Positions 32,728-44,878 are shown, numbered from the stretch's first letter. The stretch is 64,000 bases of DNA from Rhizophagus clarus (GCA_015698045.1 BLAL01000229.1:124001-188000), one strand, 5' to 3'. The notes: a model not told the origin generated them from the sequence alone. Made by a program: numbers and translations.

Positions 32728-34456
32728 ATGGAGAACCAAGCGAGCTTAGTTAATACGGAAGCGATCAATGCTGATGAAATCAATACGGACCCAATCGGCA
32801 ATACACAAAATATAGATATTTACAAAGTACAACCAAGACGCAACAAAGCCCTTAAATCATTGCGTTAAATATATTAAAGTATCTCCCAGAGGACATTCTT
32901 CGTGAAGAGCCGGATTTTTCATCGATTAAATCCAACAATACTATCCAGGATTATGGGGCATGTGGAGAGTGTGATATCCCCATTTTGACAGAAGACCCAC
33001 CTAGATCGCTCGTTTTAAACGTTTGTGGTGATATGTTCCATCGGACTTGTGCGAAAACAATGTATAAAGATGGAACATTACTTTGCTCATGTGGCATGGC
33101 AGATAATAGTGATCCATTATTACCTTTCCAATACAGCATAGCCGATTATGGAGGTAGAGAAAAGAGCAGTATTCCGGAATCTGAGAGACCCTCTCTTGTT
33201 AATCTTAGAAACCTTGGATATAATATCCTCAAAAGTCTCGAAGATAAAACTGTTAGAGATATTGATTTCCCAGAACTAGGTTCATGCTCCGAATGTGGCA
33301 ATGACATTTTAATGTCCCCTCTCAAGGCGTTCTCATACCTCACCTCACCTGCGGACATATTTTTCACAGACTTTGTATCGAAAAAAAACTTTTCCTTAGC
33401 ACTCCAAGCGCATGTCCAGCCCCCGACTGTGGAAAGAGTGTGGACATCTTAGATCAAGCTGATGCCCTTGGTATCGTTTCCAATTTGCCAATACCTGATC
33501 CCAGAGTGACCTCTCAATCAAGTGGAATTTCACCTTTGGCCAGGACAATGGGCGAAACGTTTGTCCTATCTTCACCACCTATACGAATGCTAGGGATTGA
33601 TAGTACAGCAACCCAACAAGTCAAAACTACTTTGAGATGCGCTAAATGTTCTGAAGACCTTTCTTCCTCCCTCCCTCCTCTAGGCTTTCTTCGAATCTCC
33701 CCCCAACCTCAAGGTCCTCCGAAACCGCTCGTATATTTAACCTGCAAGCATATTGTCCATTACAACTGTATCGATAATCCACGAAAACTGTGTCCTATAT
33801 GTCCATCAACTGATATGGAACCGGAGGAAGAAGAAATGGATGTCGATGGCGAAGAACAACCCGATACCAGCAGTAAAAAACGTTCTAACGAAGGTACGGA
33901 CGCCAACTCATCTACACCCAAGAAGAAGGCAAAGAAACCAGTTAGTAGAGAAGATTCGCCCATTTTGAAAAAGCTCATCAAGGAATTGTCCGCTCCAATT
34001 CCACAGCAAAGATCTTCCGGTGGTACTATTTCCTTACAGACGTTCCCTGAAATGACTGATATTAAGTCTGTTAATTTTCGTGAATTGAATGACAGGATCG
34101 TCGAAGCCGAAGGCGATAATCAAAAAGCTATTTTAGTTGTGATCCGCTCATATTATTTCTTTGGGAAAGGGTATATGTTATGGTTTAACCACTATAAAAA
34201 AACATATAGTGAAGATACATCCAATTCTCTAGTTAATGATAAAATTCGTGAGTGCTTTCCGGACCAGGACAAAACTTCAGAGGCTAATCTTAGAAAAAGG
34301 AAGGAAAGGGCAATAAAGATCTTTAAACTTTTTGATGGGGTTGGAGGGGAAGAAAAGATATATAGTATTAAGTCTTTTTCTGCGTCAACTATTTCAAGGC
34401 TGGGAGTGGATGACATTGATTATGTGATAGCTAAAGTTTTAAAAGCGAGCCAATGA
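32728..34456 (+). pseudogene. Triple RING-like zinc-finger protein of a Rhizophagus family, two frame breaks
   Basis: It starts MENQASLVNTEAINADEINT and continues RRNKALKSLR, LPEDILREEPDFSSIKS and three RING-like modules. The first is CGECDIPIL with CGDMFHRTC. The second is CSECGNDIL, then CGHIFHRLC and CPAPDCG. The third is CAKCSEDL, CKHIVHYNC and CPICP. Then come an acidic linker, KKKAKKP, and a helical C-terminal domain (SLVNDKIRECFPDQDKTSEA, ERAIKIFKLFDG, DDIDYVIAKVL). E3 ligase-like or zinc-mediated binding is plausible. The frame changes near 32866, before LPEDIL. A 5-bp tandem duplication (CTCAC at 33339-33343 and 33344-33348) shifts the frame exactly within the second RING module. The last 338 codons from 33440 remain open. 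Confidence 0.75.
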
Positions 34457-35081
34457 AATTTACTGCGCCAAATTTTTCTCAAGTGTGACCACCCTGGTCA
34501 CAGCTACCGAAATTTTTCCGATTTTAGTGAATATCAAAATTTTTACTTAACTGTGACCGCCTGGTCACACTTGCCGACGTTTTTCCATGTTTTACTATTA
34601 TCTAGACATGTATGCTTATCGTTTCTACAATGTATACGCTTATCAATTATTTTAAACTTGTGTACTTCTATAAATGTTACAGTATAATTATGAACTGCTT
34701 AATGGCTTATCTTTTTTTCTCATAAATTCTGAAGAGAGCCAAGTATTCTCCTGATTGGCCGATTATCTCGTGATTTATAGAAACTCGCCAGCTCCTGGAA
34801 CACTCCTGGAACTGTCGTGGAATTGGCAGGGAACTAGGGGAATCATATGTGATACAAACTTTATAATTAATAAATTTTTAGAAGTGATATATTAACAATT
34901 TTAAATGTGTTTTATTTTTCAAATGCTACTGTGATAAAATATCTCATTTGCTTTACAATCTATTGCCTTACAGTCATGAAAAAATACAAATTTACTAAAT
35001 TAACATAGCTATTTATGGATATGAAAAATCCCGCTTTGATACAGAATAGCAAAGTAAAATGATCTTTGTTATTAAAAAAAA
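34457..35081. other. Intergenic stretch with a pair of GTGACC palindromes
   Basis: The palindromes tgtgaccaccctggtcaca (about 34485-34503) and ctgtgaccgcctggtcacac (about 34551-34570) each form a 6-8 bp stem, and the segment between them is itself roughly inverted (ccgaaatttttccga). This looks like a tiny MITE or its remains. The rest shows no gene. Confidence 0.5.
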
Positions 35082-35736
35082 TCACTCTTGGTGGTCCAGA
35101 TCATTGTAATTAATAAAAATATTGATTGTTTTGGCACTTTGAGAGAACGAGAACGTCACAGGTCTTGAACCAGAAGAAGGTGATCTTGATATGGCGGGTG
35201 TTGTTGGACACGATCTATTAGGAGAAGGAATTGCTCGAGGAATTTTTGAAGTAGTTGCGGATGATGGTGTTGGTCTTGGAATCCTTGATGATGGTTGTGA
35301 TCTACTTGGTGTATTAGATGATGATGTGTTCCTAAGGGGACCTTTTCTTACATTAGCGTGTAGAGGTTCTTTCCAAAACTCTGTGGAGAATTCCTCATAA
35401 TATTGTTCTCCAACAATACTCCTCTTATTCTTGGTTCCTTCATAATGGGCTTTAGTCATCTAATAAGAATAGAAAGAATTCAAGGTCAGGAATGGTCAAG
35501 TATTAATCTATTTATAATGCGATAGTTACATAATACACTCTAGTCAACAATAAGAATTTCTTATTGCAAGCTTCTCCAGTAAAGTAATTCGTATTATATT
35601 CTTCGTTAAGCTTCTTTGCTATTTCTTCCCAAAAGATTTTTTTGTAACGCTTAGAAGTTTGGTGATATTCTTCATTACCCATTTTACGTTCATCAATAAG
35701 AATACGGGTTTATTCATCATTTCACTCGAGAGACAT
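35082..35736 (-). pseudogene. Second Myb/SANT-like (MADF-like) gene, two exons, two early stops
   Basis: Minus-strand exons 35530-35736 and 35082-35459 join in phase (GTAACT donor, ATTAG acceptor). After MSLE the reading continues TRILIDERKMGNEEYHQTSK, IFWEEIAKKLNEEY, FTGEACNKKFLLLTR, then RSIVGEQYYEEFSTEFWKEP and a Ser/Pro/Thr-rich tail. It is the same family as the gene at 21159-21747 (compare GEKYYRQFRTRFW). In-frame stops are at 35722-35724 (TGG or CGA to TGA) and 35710-35712 (CAA to TAA). A start at Met19 (ERKMGN) would bypass both but lose part of the first helix, so the copy may still give a shorter protein. Confidence 0.65.
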
Positions 35737-36244
35737 TATTACGAGTAAGAAAAACTTTTATTGAAGAGATAAGGTAGCGGAGTAAGCAAGAAGGGCTTGC
35801 TTTTATGTAACATGATTCAATGAGCTGGCCAGATTAGCGTCATTTAAAGTGTAATGATTTATTAAATATTTAATATAATGATTAATCAATCGAATAATAA
35901 TGGTAGCTTAATTCTGATCTGTGACACATCTTGTGATTTAAGTTACGAGGAAGTTATGAAAAAGTTACGGGGAAGTTGCGGAAAAGTTACAGGGAACGTG
36001 TGAAGATCTTGTGATATGAATTTATTTAGCTGTCTACAGTGATCAGATCTAATTTAACTGAAACGTGACATCAGGAAAAAATTATGAATGTTTTTTACCC
36101 TGAAGTTCTTTGAACAAGAGCGTAATCGAATAAAAATGAATCTGATATTTATTAGAGTATACTAGTGGTAAATCAGCTATAAAACAATAAAATCACTATA
36201 ATTTGCTATAATCTTATTTATTGTGCATATCCAAGTGTATTAAT

Positions 36245-36742
36245 ATGACAAGTGTGATTAAATCTTCACTAGGTGGTGGTTTTGAGGGTACTTATGAGAA
36301 GCATGTCAAATATATTAGTATGCGCTTCATTATGGATGATGAAACTCCATCTGAATGGAGAAATAAGATTTGGGATCGCCTAATATATTTTTGAAATAAA
36401 AAATATTATACATTCAGTGAGAAAGACTGCTTTTATGCTCGCAAAGCATCACCACATCTTGTTGATGGATAAAATATCTATCCATTTTGTGGAATAGCTA
36501 TCTGTTACTCGTGCAATGGACTTATATATCTTGGAATAGAACACTTGTCAGTTGGTGTGAGATGTGTTTATAATGCATTGGAGGGTAAGTTCATAACTGA
36601 GAAATTCAGAGACATTAGCTTTAATAGAACACATTGGAGTATATATCAACATTGGGCCACTGCTTGTACCAGAAATAGGTTTTGTAAACTAAATTTCAAA
36701 GAATACATGGAAATGAAACAGCAGATCCTATTGGACAAGTAG
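36245..36742 (+). pseudogene. Unrecognised 165-aa protein with two in-frame stops
   Basis: From ATG 36245 the frame reads MTSVIKSSLGGGFEGTYEKH, DDETPSEWRNKIWDRLIYF, TFSEKDCFYARKASPHLVDG, PFCGIAICYSCNGLIYLG, RDISFNRTHWSIYQHWATAC and ends EMKQQILLDK. A possible zinc site lies in the CGIAICYSC region. Stops lie at 36392-36394 (TGA, Trp or Arg expected) and 36470-36472 (TAA). No family is recognised. It is followed in the same orientation by two more decayed genes. Confidence 0.5.
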
Positions 36743-36758
36743 ATGAATGTCTATCAAT

Positions 36759-37352
36759 ATGATTAATAATTTGCAGATAAATCAATTTGGTAAATTCAGG
36801 CGCAGAGAACCATATACTAGTATAATTGATAATAACTATATCCTAGAAAATTTTGGCATTTATGCTGAAGAAAAATTATATACCGTATAGCACTGCATAC
36901 AGTACCCCCAGTACTATTCAAGAAAACCAGCCTAGATTGAATAGTATCCTGGGGGGTACTATGTGAGGAGGGGGTACTATACAAGAAATAACTTTGGCCA
37001 AAAATCAAATTTGGCCTAAATTAGCACTGGGTACTAATCAAAAATATCAAAATTTGTAGTTGAATAGTACCCTGGTACTATTTATGGGGGGTACTATTTA
37101 AGGGGGGTACTGTATGCAGCGCTATACGGTAGTTATGCTTTATGGTTAGAAAATGTCAGCAGAAGGATTAGATGCATTAGACAGAGACGTGCTTTTCTAA
37201 GCGCTCCAAATTGCAATAGTAATACAAGCGAACTATATATCTCTTCTCTCTTTGCAAAACAAAATAACTTATTACCCCTAAACTATAATCTCAATCATCC
37301 AAAAGGCACTGCAATGAGGTTGAGAAATGGGACAATAATCAAGTTTGTCTAA
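36759..37352 (+). pseudogene. Unrecognised gene fragment interrupted by a MITE
   Basis: The left part reads NQFGKFRRREPYTS and NYILENFGIYAEEKL up to the MITE at 36883. The right part resumes YALWLENVSRR, CIRQRRAFLSAPN, LYISSLFAKQN and ends at 37350-37352. The two parts do not meet in one frame after simple MITE removal, so another change is present. No family is recognised. Confidence 0.4.
36883..37129. mobile_element. Tc1/mariner-like MITE, 247 bp, TA duplication
   Basis: The terminal inverted repeat CCGTATAGCACTGCATACAG (left) matches the right end at all but one base, flanked by TA on both sides (36881-36882 and 37130-37131). Subterminal gtactatt and ggggggtac words fold on each other. 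There is no ORF. Confidence 0.8.
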
Positions 37353-37466
37353 CCGATTTGATCAGTGTTAAGCGTGACTGATTTTGTTTTTGAAATATAA
37401 CTATTTACATAATTTATTGGATATGCATTACATAATATATTTTTTTTGAAAAGTTCAGGAAGATCA

Positions 37467-38039
37467 ATGAAGAAATCTTGGAGATTATTGATTCCTAAAT
37501 ACTACTATCGTTATAGCTTTAAAAATTTCTATGTAACAGTTATCCAGCGAGCTTATAGGAATTACAAAAAGAGGCCTAAATCTTTGGCAAAATGGGTTTG
37601 GGAGGTGGTGAGGAATGATGATACTCCTAATGAGAAAAAGTTTTTAAGTATAAAAAATGAATCAGTACAACCAGAATATATTTATTATGGGAATGAGGGA
37701 CGTTGTTATCCAGTAAAAAATGATTGGATGTATGAGAAGATAGCCCAATTGTGAATATGATTAGATGCAGTATCATACATACTTGTTGGGAAATTATTAT
37801 ATCAGCAAGGCTATACACTTGTTAGAGATGCACATTGGATTGACATGTTAAAATGACCACGAAATCCTGAATATTATCATATTAATAAAAAATATAATTT
37901 TGAATACTTCATCAAAGTATGATATTCTAGGAAAGAATCTTACCGTAAATTTCTCAGATTTGGATGGATAATTGTAAGTTTGTATGCCAAATTTCCAGAT
38001 CAGTTTTTGACTCAAATCCCAAATAATAATAAAATATAA
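37467..38039 (+). pseudogene. IQ-motif protein of a Rhizophagus family with four in-frame TGA codons
   Basis: From ATG 37467: KKSWRLLIPKYYYRYSF, then VIQRAYRNYKKRP, which matches the IQ calmodulin-binding pattern (IQxxxRxxxxR), then SLAKWVWEVVRNDDTPNEKK. The same frame continues past TGA codons at 37752, 37758, 37854 and 37920 with LVGKLLYQQGYTLVRDAHWI, PRNPEYYHINKKYNFEYFI and FLRFGWIIVSLYAKFPDQFL to TAA at 38037-38039. Arg or Trp fits each TGA context. All four being TGA is notable in DNA this AT-rich, and single transitions from CGA or TGG would explain them. Confidence 0.6.
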
Positions 38040-39790
38040 CTGTATGCATGCATGATACAATAAACACGTTTTTGATCTTCATTAAAGTATATATAATGTA
38101 ATGAGTGATATACTACAAATCATCTGTAACTCTGTATGACTGCTTGTGCGACAAATTAATTTTCACACAAGAAATCAATCCCCTAAAAATATTTCAAATT
38201 TTTTTCTAGCAAAATAGCATTTATTGATATGCGTATATGCTCTGGAGCTACAGATTATTTCTACTGTCCTCCCACCAGAGTATATTTATATAATATTATT
38301 AGACCTTTATTAACAGAGCGGTCAAGCAAGTGAAATAAAAAAAGTATGTATATGCATATTCCCCAACACCTTTTCAATGTTGAGATCTATAATGCATATT
38401 CTGCATGTCTTACTCTTAAACATAAAACTTTGGCGTAAAGTGCCTTGCATATTTCTCCTATCTCTTCCCCCCAACACTAAGAGAATGTGAGAAATGGTGG
38501 CATTTAAAAGGTGGTATGAAAAATTTATGTTTAGGTCATTGAGAATTACATATTATATCAATACGTTATTTATTAACATTTTTTACTATGTTGAATTTAG
38601 TTACTAGAGTTGAAACACTTTTATTACAAGAAACATTAGATACTCTTTGTGGGGTGTCTGTTGTTTATTTGACAATAGAGGATAATATCCTTCCTCCATA
38701 TAATGATGTATGATGTTCACCGACTCAGTCTGTTGAGCAGTGAATTATGAATATCTTCAGGGAGACACTAGCTATGAAGTATTCCAATCAATTCCTTACA
38801 CGCTAAAAGGCAGTGTATTCGATAATTAAAATGTATCTTTATTAGTTATAGATATGTTAACAACTTATACAATAAGGCAATCTTATAAAACTTGCAATCA
38901 CAACTTATTACAAACAATTTGTCTTAACTTCTTTCCTACAAATATTCAAGATATTTATACAAATTAAACTTCATTCAAGTTATAAATAATATAAGATATA
39001 AAAGATATAAAAATAATAAATAATATATAAGAAATTTAAATAATAAAAGAAATATAAGAAATAAATACTATATATACTATAAATGATATATAAAAAATAT
39101 ATACTAAATATACTTAATATACTTTATATACTACATCGATCATTTGCAGCGCAGTAGTATTAATGTTCATCATTATGTAAATGCTAATCATTCGTCTAAC
39201 AACGAGAAATAGTTGACTGAGCGGTCACTTCATCTTTGATGAAAATAAATGATCTTGAGCGAAGAACTAAGGTATTAGAAATATTACTGCAGATATGATG
39301 CAAACTAGATTTTTATTATTTATCTTTGTCTTCAATGATGAGCCTATAGTAAATGTAGGATTTAGTTTTAGTATATCATAGTTGAAGGTTGGGGAGTGCT
39401 GGCCTAGAAGAGCGATGTCTTTTAAATGTCAAGAGTTTCTGCTCCTCTCTGACTGTGCGTGACTATTCAGCCAAAATAATGTTATCTAAAACACATCTGA
39501 GAACACACGTGTGGAGATTATATATAATTCATGAATTTAGGTTGGGCTAATGTACTAGTACTTTTTTATTGCATCTACTGTAGATGGAGAGTGGATATAT
39601 CAGTGTTTGTGGGTTGAAAGTATCATTAAAAGTGTTAAATATGGAAAAAGAAGCACCTCTAGATCGTAGCCAGGAAGAAATAGAACAAAATTTTTCTACG
39701 TTAAAGTATAAGCTTGAAGTAATTATCAGAAGTTCAGTGCTTTTTTGTCTAGTTAAATTTGTTAACTAACTATATACTTAGCATCCTTTA
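38040..39790. other. Gene-free stretch
   Basis: Low-complexity AATATA sequence lies at 38960-39140. Short open frames (for example 39584-39769) have no support. Pieces near 38460-38560 may be old gene debris. Nothing else is recognised. Confidence 0.4.
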
Positions 39791-40280
39791 TCAAAGGCGG
39801 ATGTAAATCTTTACGGCTCTCTCAAATAAAATTTGGCAAATGTTGCCTCTTTAGACCTCACATGAAAAGATCCTGAAGCAAGCATGGTTCTTAGCGATGA
39901 CTCTGATATTGTAAAAAATTTGGGGCATAGACAGAAAAATACCTTTATGGAACCATACGAAAATATGAAGTATGAACTCCTTAATTCAGTTGTGGTTAAG
40001 TGCGATAGATTTGTGAAAGATTTCAATAATCCCAGCATATCTAGAATCATGAGAAATGAATTTCATAATAAAAAATGAAAAGAAAGCGAAACTGAATTAG
40101 TAAAAGTAGCAGAACATATTTTGGGTACACTGTAAGTATTTTGCTAAATTATCTATAAAAATATTTATGAAATGATAGTTAATATACTTTTTAGTGCTGA
40201 AATATGGATTAATCCTGCATTTATGACTAGCACATCCCATAGTGAGTAGAGCGAAGAGACGTATATTGCAGATGTCATAC
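39791..40280 (+). pseudogene. Fragment of a repeated Rhizophagus gene family, cut by a pogo-like element
   Basis: The pieces read SKADVNLYGS, HRQKNTFMEPYENM, ETELVKVAEHILGTL, then across an in-phase GT-AG intron (40132-40194) EIWINPAFMTSTS and EETYIADVI. The last block (IW..PAF followed by a short gap and TYI.DVI) is typical of a multi-copy family in this fungus whose function I do not know. The gene ends abruptly at about 40281, where a transposon terminus begins. Several stops are present. Confidence 0.5.
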
Positions 40281-40800
40281 TGTATAATCTTGAAATTAAG
40301 CACCCCCTAAAATTAAGCATCTCACATTATACATATATACTAAAAATAAGCACCCCTAAAAAATTGGAGTTTTTTATTATTTAAACATTATAAATGTTGT
40401 AATTACAAATTGATTAACTTTATTAACTTTATTAAATAATACAAAATTATTACTTTATCTATTCATTTATACCAATGTCCAAATCATCTCAGCTTATATT
40501 ATCCACCAAATTGTCATCACTACCATCATTTTTCAAATCATCGTTAATACCATCCTCCAGATCATCATCACTAATATCAATAATTTCATTATCAAAATCC
40601 TCTACATCGTCCAAAGCAATTGAGATACCACAAGTTTTAAAAGAATCGATGATGATCTCATCAGAAATTCCATCCCAAAAACGTTTCATCCATCCACACA
40701 CATCACTGAACTTGGCACGTCAAAGGTTACCTTTATTAGTTTGTCCAGTACTACCAGCAGCCATCCACAGGTGCCATTCCTTACGTAAGTTTATTTTAAA
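40281..40800 (-). mobile_element. 3' end of a pogo/Tigger-like (Tc1/mariner) element, truncated
   Basis: The minus-strand reading LRKEWHLWMAAG, then DVCGWMKRFWDGISDEII, DSFKTCGISIALDD and an acidic end is the C-terminus of a DDE_1 (pogo-like) transposase. One stop (40720-40722, CGA to TGA) lies in the NLRRA-like motif. The terminal region at 40281-40370 repeats aaataagcacccct-like words. The 5' part is cut off by the satellite element at 40803. Confidence 0.65.
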
Positions 40801-40802
40801 TA

Positions 40803-43212
40803 GGGTTCCGCAAAAAATCTGATCTGATTAGATCTGATCCAGATCTGATCTGATCAGATTTAGATCAGATTATAATATTATAATCTGCAGATTAGATTCA
40901 GATTTCAAATTTGAATCTGAAGTTCAGATTCAGATTTGAAATTATATAATCTGGATCTGTCAAATTGAATCCAGATCAGATCCACCAGATCCGGATCAGA
41001 TCATAAGATCTGTTCATCCAAGGCGTTTTTATTTATAAAATAAAAGAAAACACCAGAACAGAACTGCAACCTATTAAACACGCTGAAACGGCATTATTTT
41101 GCATTACTTTATTCAAAAAAAATGCCGAAATCGGCATTTTTTTTGAATAAGCCCATTTTTTAATAGAAAAAACACTAAATTGTTTTTTAAATAAATGATT
41201 TAGAAAAAATGTTAAATCGTTTTATTTTATTAAACGATTTTTAAAAGAAACGTTAAAATTGTTTCTTATTTATTAAAATGATTTTAAAAGAAACGTTAAA
41301 ATCATTTTTTTTATTAAACGATTTTTAAAAAAAACATTAAAATTTGTTTTTTTATTAAAATAATTTTTTAAAAAAAATAAAATCATTTTTTTTATTAAAT
41401 GATTTTAAAAAAGCGTAAAATCGTTCTTTTTTATTAAAACGATTTAAAAAAAAAAGTTAAAAATCGTTTTTTCATTAAAACGATGTTTAAAAAAAAACGT
41501 TAAAATCATTTTTCATTAAAATGATTTTTTTTAAAAACAACGTTAAAAATCATTTTTTTCATTAATAAAACGATTTAAAAAAAAAGTAAAATCATTTTTC
41601 ATCAAAATGATTTTAAAAAAAAAAGTTAAAAATCGTTCTTTTTTCATTAATAAAATGATTTAAAAAAAAAGTAAAATCATTTTTCATCAAAACGATTTTT
41701 AAAAAAAAAGTTAAAAATCATTTTTTGATTGATTAAACGATTTTTTTAAACAATTTTTTTAAAAAAAAATGTTAAAAATCATTTTTTTTCTTTCCATTAA
41801 AATGATTTTTAAAAAAAAACATTAAAAATCATTTTTTTTCTTTCCATTAAAATGATTTTTAAAAAAACATTAAAAATCATTTTTTTTTCATTAATTAAAA
41901 CGATTTAAAAAAAAATAATGTAAAATCGTTTTTCATCAAAACAATTTTAAAAAAAAGTTAAAAATTATTTTTTGATTGATTAAATGATTTTTTTAAACAA
42001 TTTTTTTTAAAAAAAAACAGTAAAAATCATTTTTTTTTTTTCCATATAAATGATTTTTAAAAAAAAATACGTAAAATCATTTTTTTTATTAAAACAGATT
42101 TAAAAAAAAATGTTAAAATCGTTTTTGGATCAAATGATTTTTTTAAAAAAAAACTTTAAAAATTGTTTTTTTTTTCATTAATTAAAACGATTTAAAAAAA
42201 AATAACGTAAAATCATTTTTCATTAAAACGACTTTTTTAAAAACAACGTTAAAAATCATTTTTTTCATTAATAAAACGATTTAAAAAAAAATGTAAAATC
42301 ATTTTTCATCAAAACGATTTTAAAAAAAAAGTTAAAAATCGTTTCTTGATTGATTAAATGATTTTTTTAAACAATTTTTTTTAAAAAAAAAGGTAAAAAT
42401 CATTTTTTTTCTTTCCATATAAACGATTTTTTAAAAAAAACGTAAAATCATTTTTGTTTTCATTAAAACGATTTAAAAAAAAACGTTAAAAATCGTTTTT
42501 TTTTCATTAATTAAAACGATTTAAAAAAAAATAACGTAAAATTATTTTTCATCAAAACAATTTTAAAAAAAACGTTAAAAATCATTTTTTGATTGATTAA
42601 ACGATTTTTTTAAACAATTTTTTTAAAAAAAAATGGTAAAACTTATTTTTTTTCTTTCCATTAAAATGATTTTAAAAAAAAAATGTAAAATCGTTTTTTT
42701 TTATTAAAACGGATTTAAAAAAAACGTTAAAATCATTTTTTGATCAAATGATTTTTTAAAAAAAAACTTTAAAAATCGTTTTTTTTTCATTAATTAAAAT
42801 GATTTAAAAAAAACGTTAAAAATCATTTTTTCATTAAAATGATTTTAAAAAAAAAACATAAAATCGTTGTTTCATTGGAACGATTTTTTAAAAAAAAACG
42901 TAAAATCATTTTTTTTTAATAAATGATTTTAAAAAAACAGTAATTATCATTTTTTTTATTAAAACGATTTTTAAAAAAAACGTTAAAATCGTTTATTTTA
43001 AATCTGAATTTGGTCAGATTCAGATCAGATTCAGATCAGATTCAGATCAAACTCAAATCAGATCTGGATTTTAAATTTGGGTCTGCAGATCAGATTCGGA
43101 TTTCAAATATATATCTGAATCTTAGATCCAGATTTAAAATTGATAGATCTGGATCTGTCGGATCAGATTTAAATCTGATAAAATCTGATCTGATCTGATC
43201 CGTGCAGAACCC
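40803..43212. mobile_element. TIR element made of AGATCTGATC borders and a palindromic AT satellite
   Basis: The ends GGGTTCCGCA and TGCAGAACCC are inverted repeats (9 of 10) flanked by TA. Both ends continue into 180-220 bp of overlapping agatctgatc and cagattcagat words. The interior (about 41080-42990) is some 40 imperfect units of the form acgattttaaaaaaaacgtt then aaaatcgttttt. Each can pair with itself or with its neighbour. There is no coding capacity. Confidence 0.7.
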
Positions 43213-43214
43213 TA

Positions 43215-43702
43215 ATTATATTAACCTGAATTAAAAACTTTTTTTTATAATAATATTAGTATAAAATCTCTTATTTATTAGCATAAATTATGATATATCT
43301 AGTATTAATTACTTTATCAAATAATTAAATTATAAAAAAAATCTCTTCAGAAGTAAATAATAAAACTGTAAAATATTTTAGCAGAAGTCTCTGGTTAAAA
43401 TTACATCATAAAAAATAGTTTTTCATTTAATTAAATATCATTATTAATACTATTAGCTATTATTTGTATAATATTTTTTGCATCTTTTTTTTTATAATTA
43501 TTTTAGCAGAGACTTTTAACTAAAATTTTAGTTATAGAATTTGATATCTCTAATATATCTTATTAGTATCTTTATCACTTTTTTTCCCTATATGATCATA
43601 ATAAAATATTTGTTATACTATATCATATCTCTTTATTTTTATTTTTCATAAATATTCTGAGAATTTGAAATTTTTTCAAGATAAAATCCTATTTGTTATG
43701 TA
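43215..43702. other. AT-rich gene-free stretch
   Basis: No gene, TIR or tandem repeat is recognised here. Confidence 0.4.
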
Positions 43703-44736
43703 CAGTCAACTCCCTTTATAGTCATCTCTGTTATAGTTACATTACCCTATATAGTCACCTTAGTTGAGTGTCCCAAATTTTCATATATAAAAACTATCGT
43801 TTATAGTCACAAACTACCTATAGTCACTATCACATCTTTTTTTAAAAATTTTATATATATGTGATTATAAAAAGATATTTATTAAAATATAATTATTCTA
43901 TGATCTAATGATCAGATTTCAATGATCTTTAGCTCATTAGGTTCATCTCATTGAAAGGAATCAGATGGTAGTAATTTTATAATGATTGGATTAATATTGA
44001 CTGAGAAATTCGATTTTAAAGACCAAATCAGCATTTTATACATTTAAAATTTACGTGACATTAAATATTTTGACTGTATTTTAATTACAACAGGTTCTAG
44101 TGATCAGATTTTAATGATCCTAGGCTCATTAGACTCGTCTCGTCAAGAGGAAGCCAATGGTAATAATTTTATAATGATTGGATCAATATTGACTGAGAAA
44201 TTCGATTTTAAATCCAGATTGGCATTTTTTATATGTAAAATTCACGTAATATTAAATATTTTGACTGTATTTTATTGTTATGTGTTCTAGTGATCAGATT
44301 TTAATGATCTTAGGCTCATTAGAATCGTCTCATCGAGAGGAAGCTAATGATAATAATTTTATAATGATTGGATCAATATTAATCGAGAAATTTGATTTTA
44401 AAGTCCAAATCAGCATTTTTTATATGTAAAATTCGCATAACATTAAATATTTTGACTGTATTTTAATTATTACAGGTTCTAGTAATCAGATTTTAATGAT
44501 CTTAGGCTCGTTGAAATTATCTCATCAAGAGGAATCTAATGGCTATGAATCCATAATAATTGGAATAAAATTGATAAAATTACTATGATGTGAATATTTA
44601 ACCAAAATTATTACAATTTATAATTCTAGCCAAAATTACTGATTTAATTATAAGATTTTATTGCTTATAGTCACATCTCATCATAGTCACCAAATATAGA
44701 CTGTCCCAAATGTGTGACTATAGAGAGAGTTGACTG
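43703..44736. mobile_element. pogo-like MITE, 1.03 kb, TA duplication, internal 180-bp repeats
   Basis: The left end CAGTCAACTCCCTTTATAGTCA and the right end inverse CAGTCAACTCTCTCTATAGTCA match at 20 of 22 bases and are flanked by TA (43701-43702, 44737-44738). This end sequence is typical of pogo/Tigger-type elements. Inside are four copies of a ~180-bp repeat beginning near tagtgatcagattttaatga. There is no ORF. Confidence 0.8.
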
Positions 44737-44878
44737 TACTAATTTATTATATAGTTAATTTTTTAATTCCATAATACCAGTCAAAAAGTTATATAAGAGA
44801 AGAAAAGTAATAATAATATTGAAATAAATTCTTTAGTATTTTTTTCAAAAAATAAAATACTATTATTTATAATTAACC

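Noticed and set aside
35191-35400. Plus-strand Gly/Val-rich frame
   Set aside because: It is a shadow of the Ser/Pro-rich tail of the minus-strand Myb/SANT-like gene.
37467-38039. TGA read as a sense codon (alternative genetic code)
   Set aside because: Other genes in the window end with ordinary TGA or TAA, and TAA stops also interrupt genes, so decay by transitions is the simpler reading.
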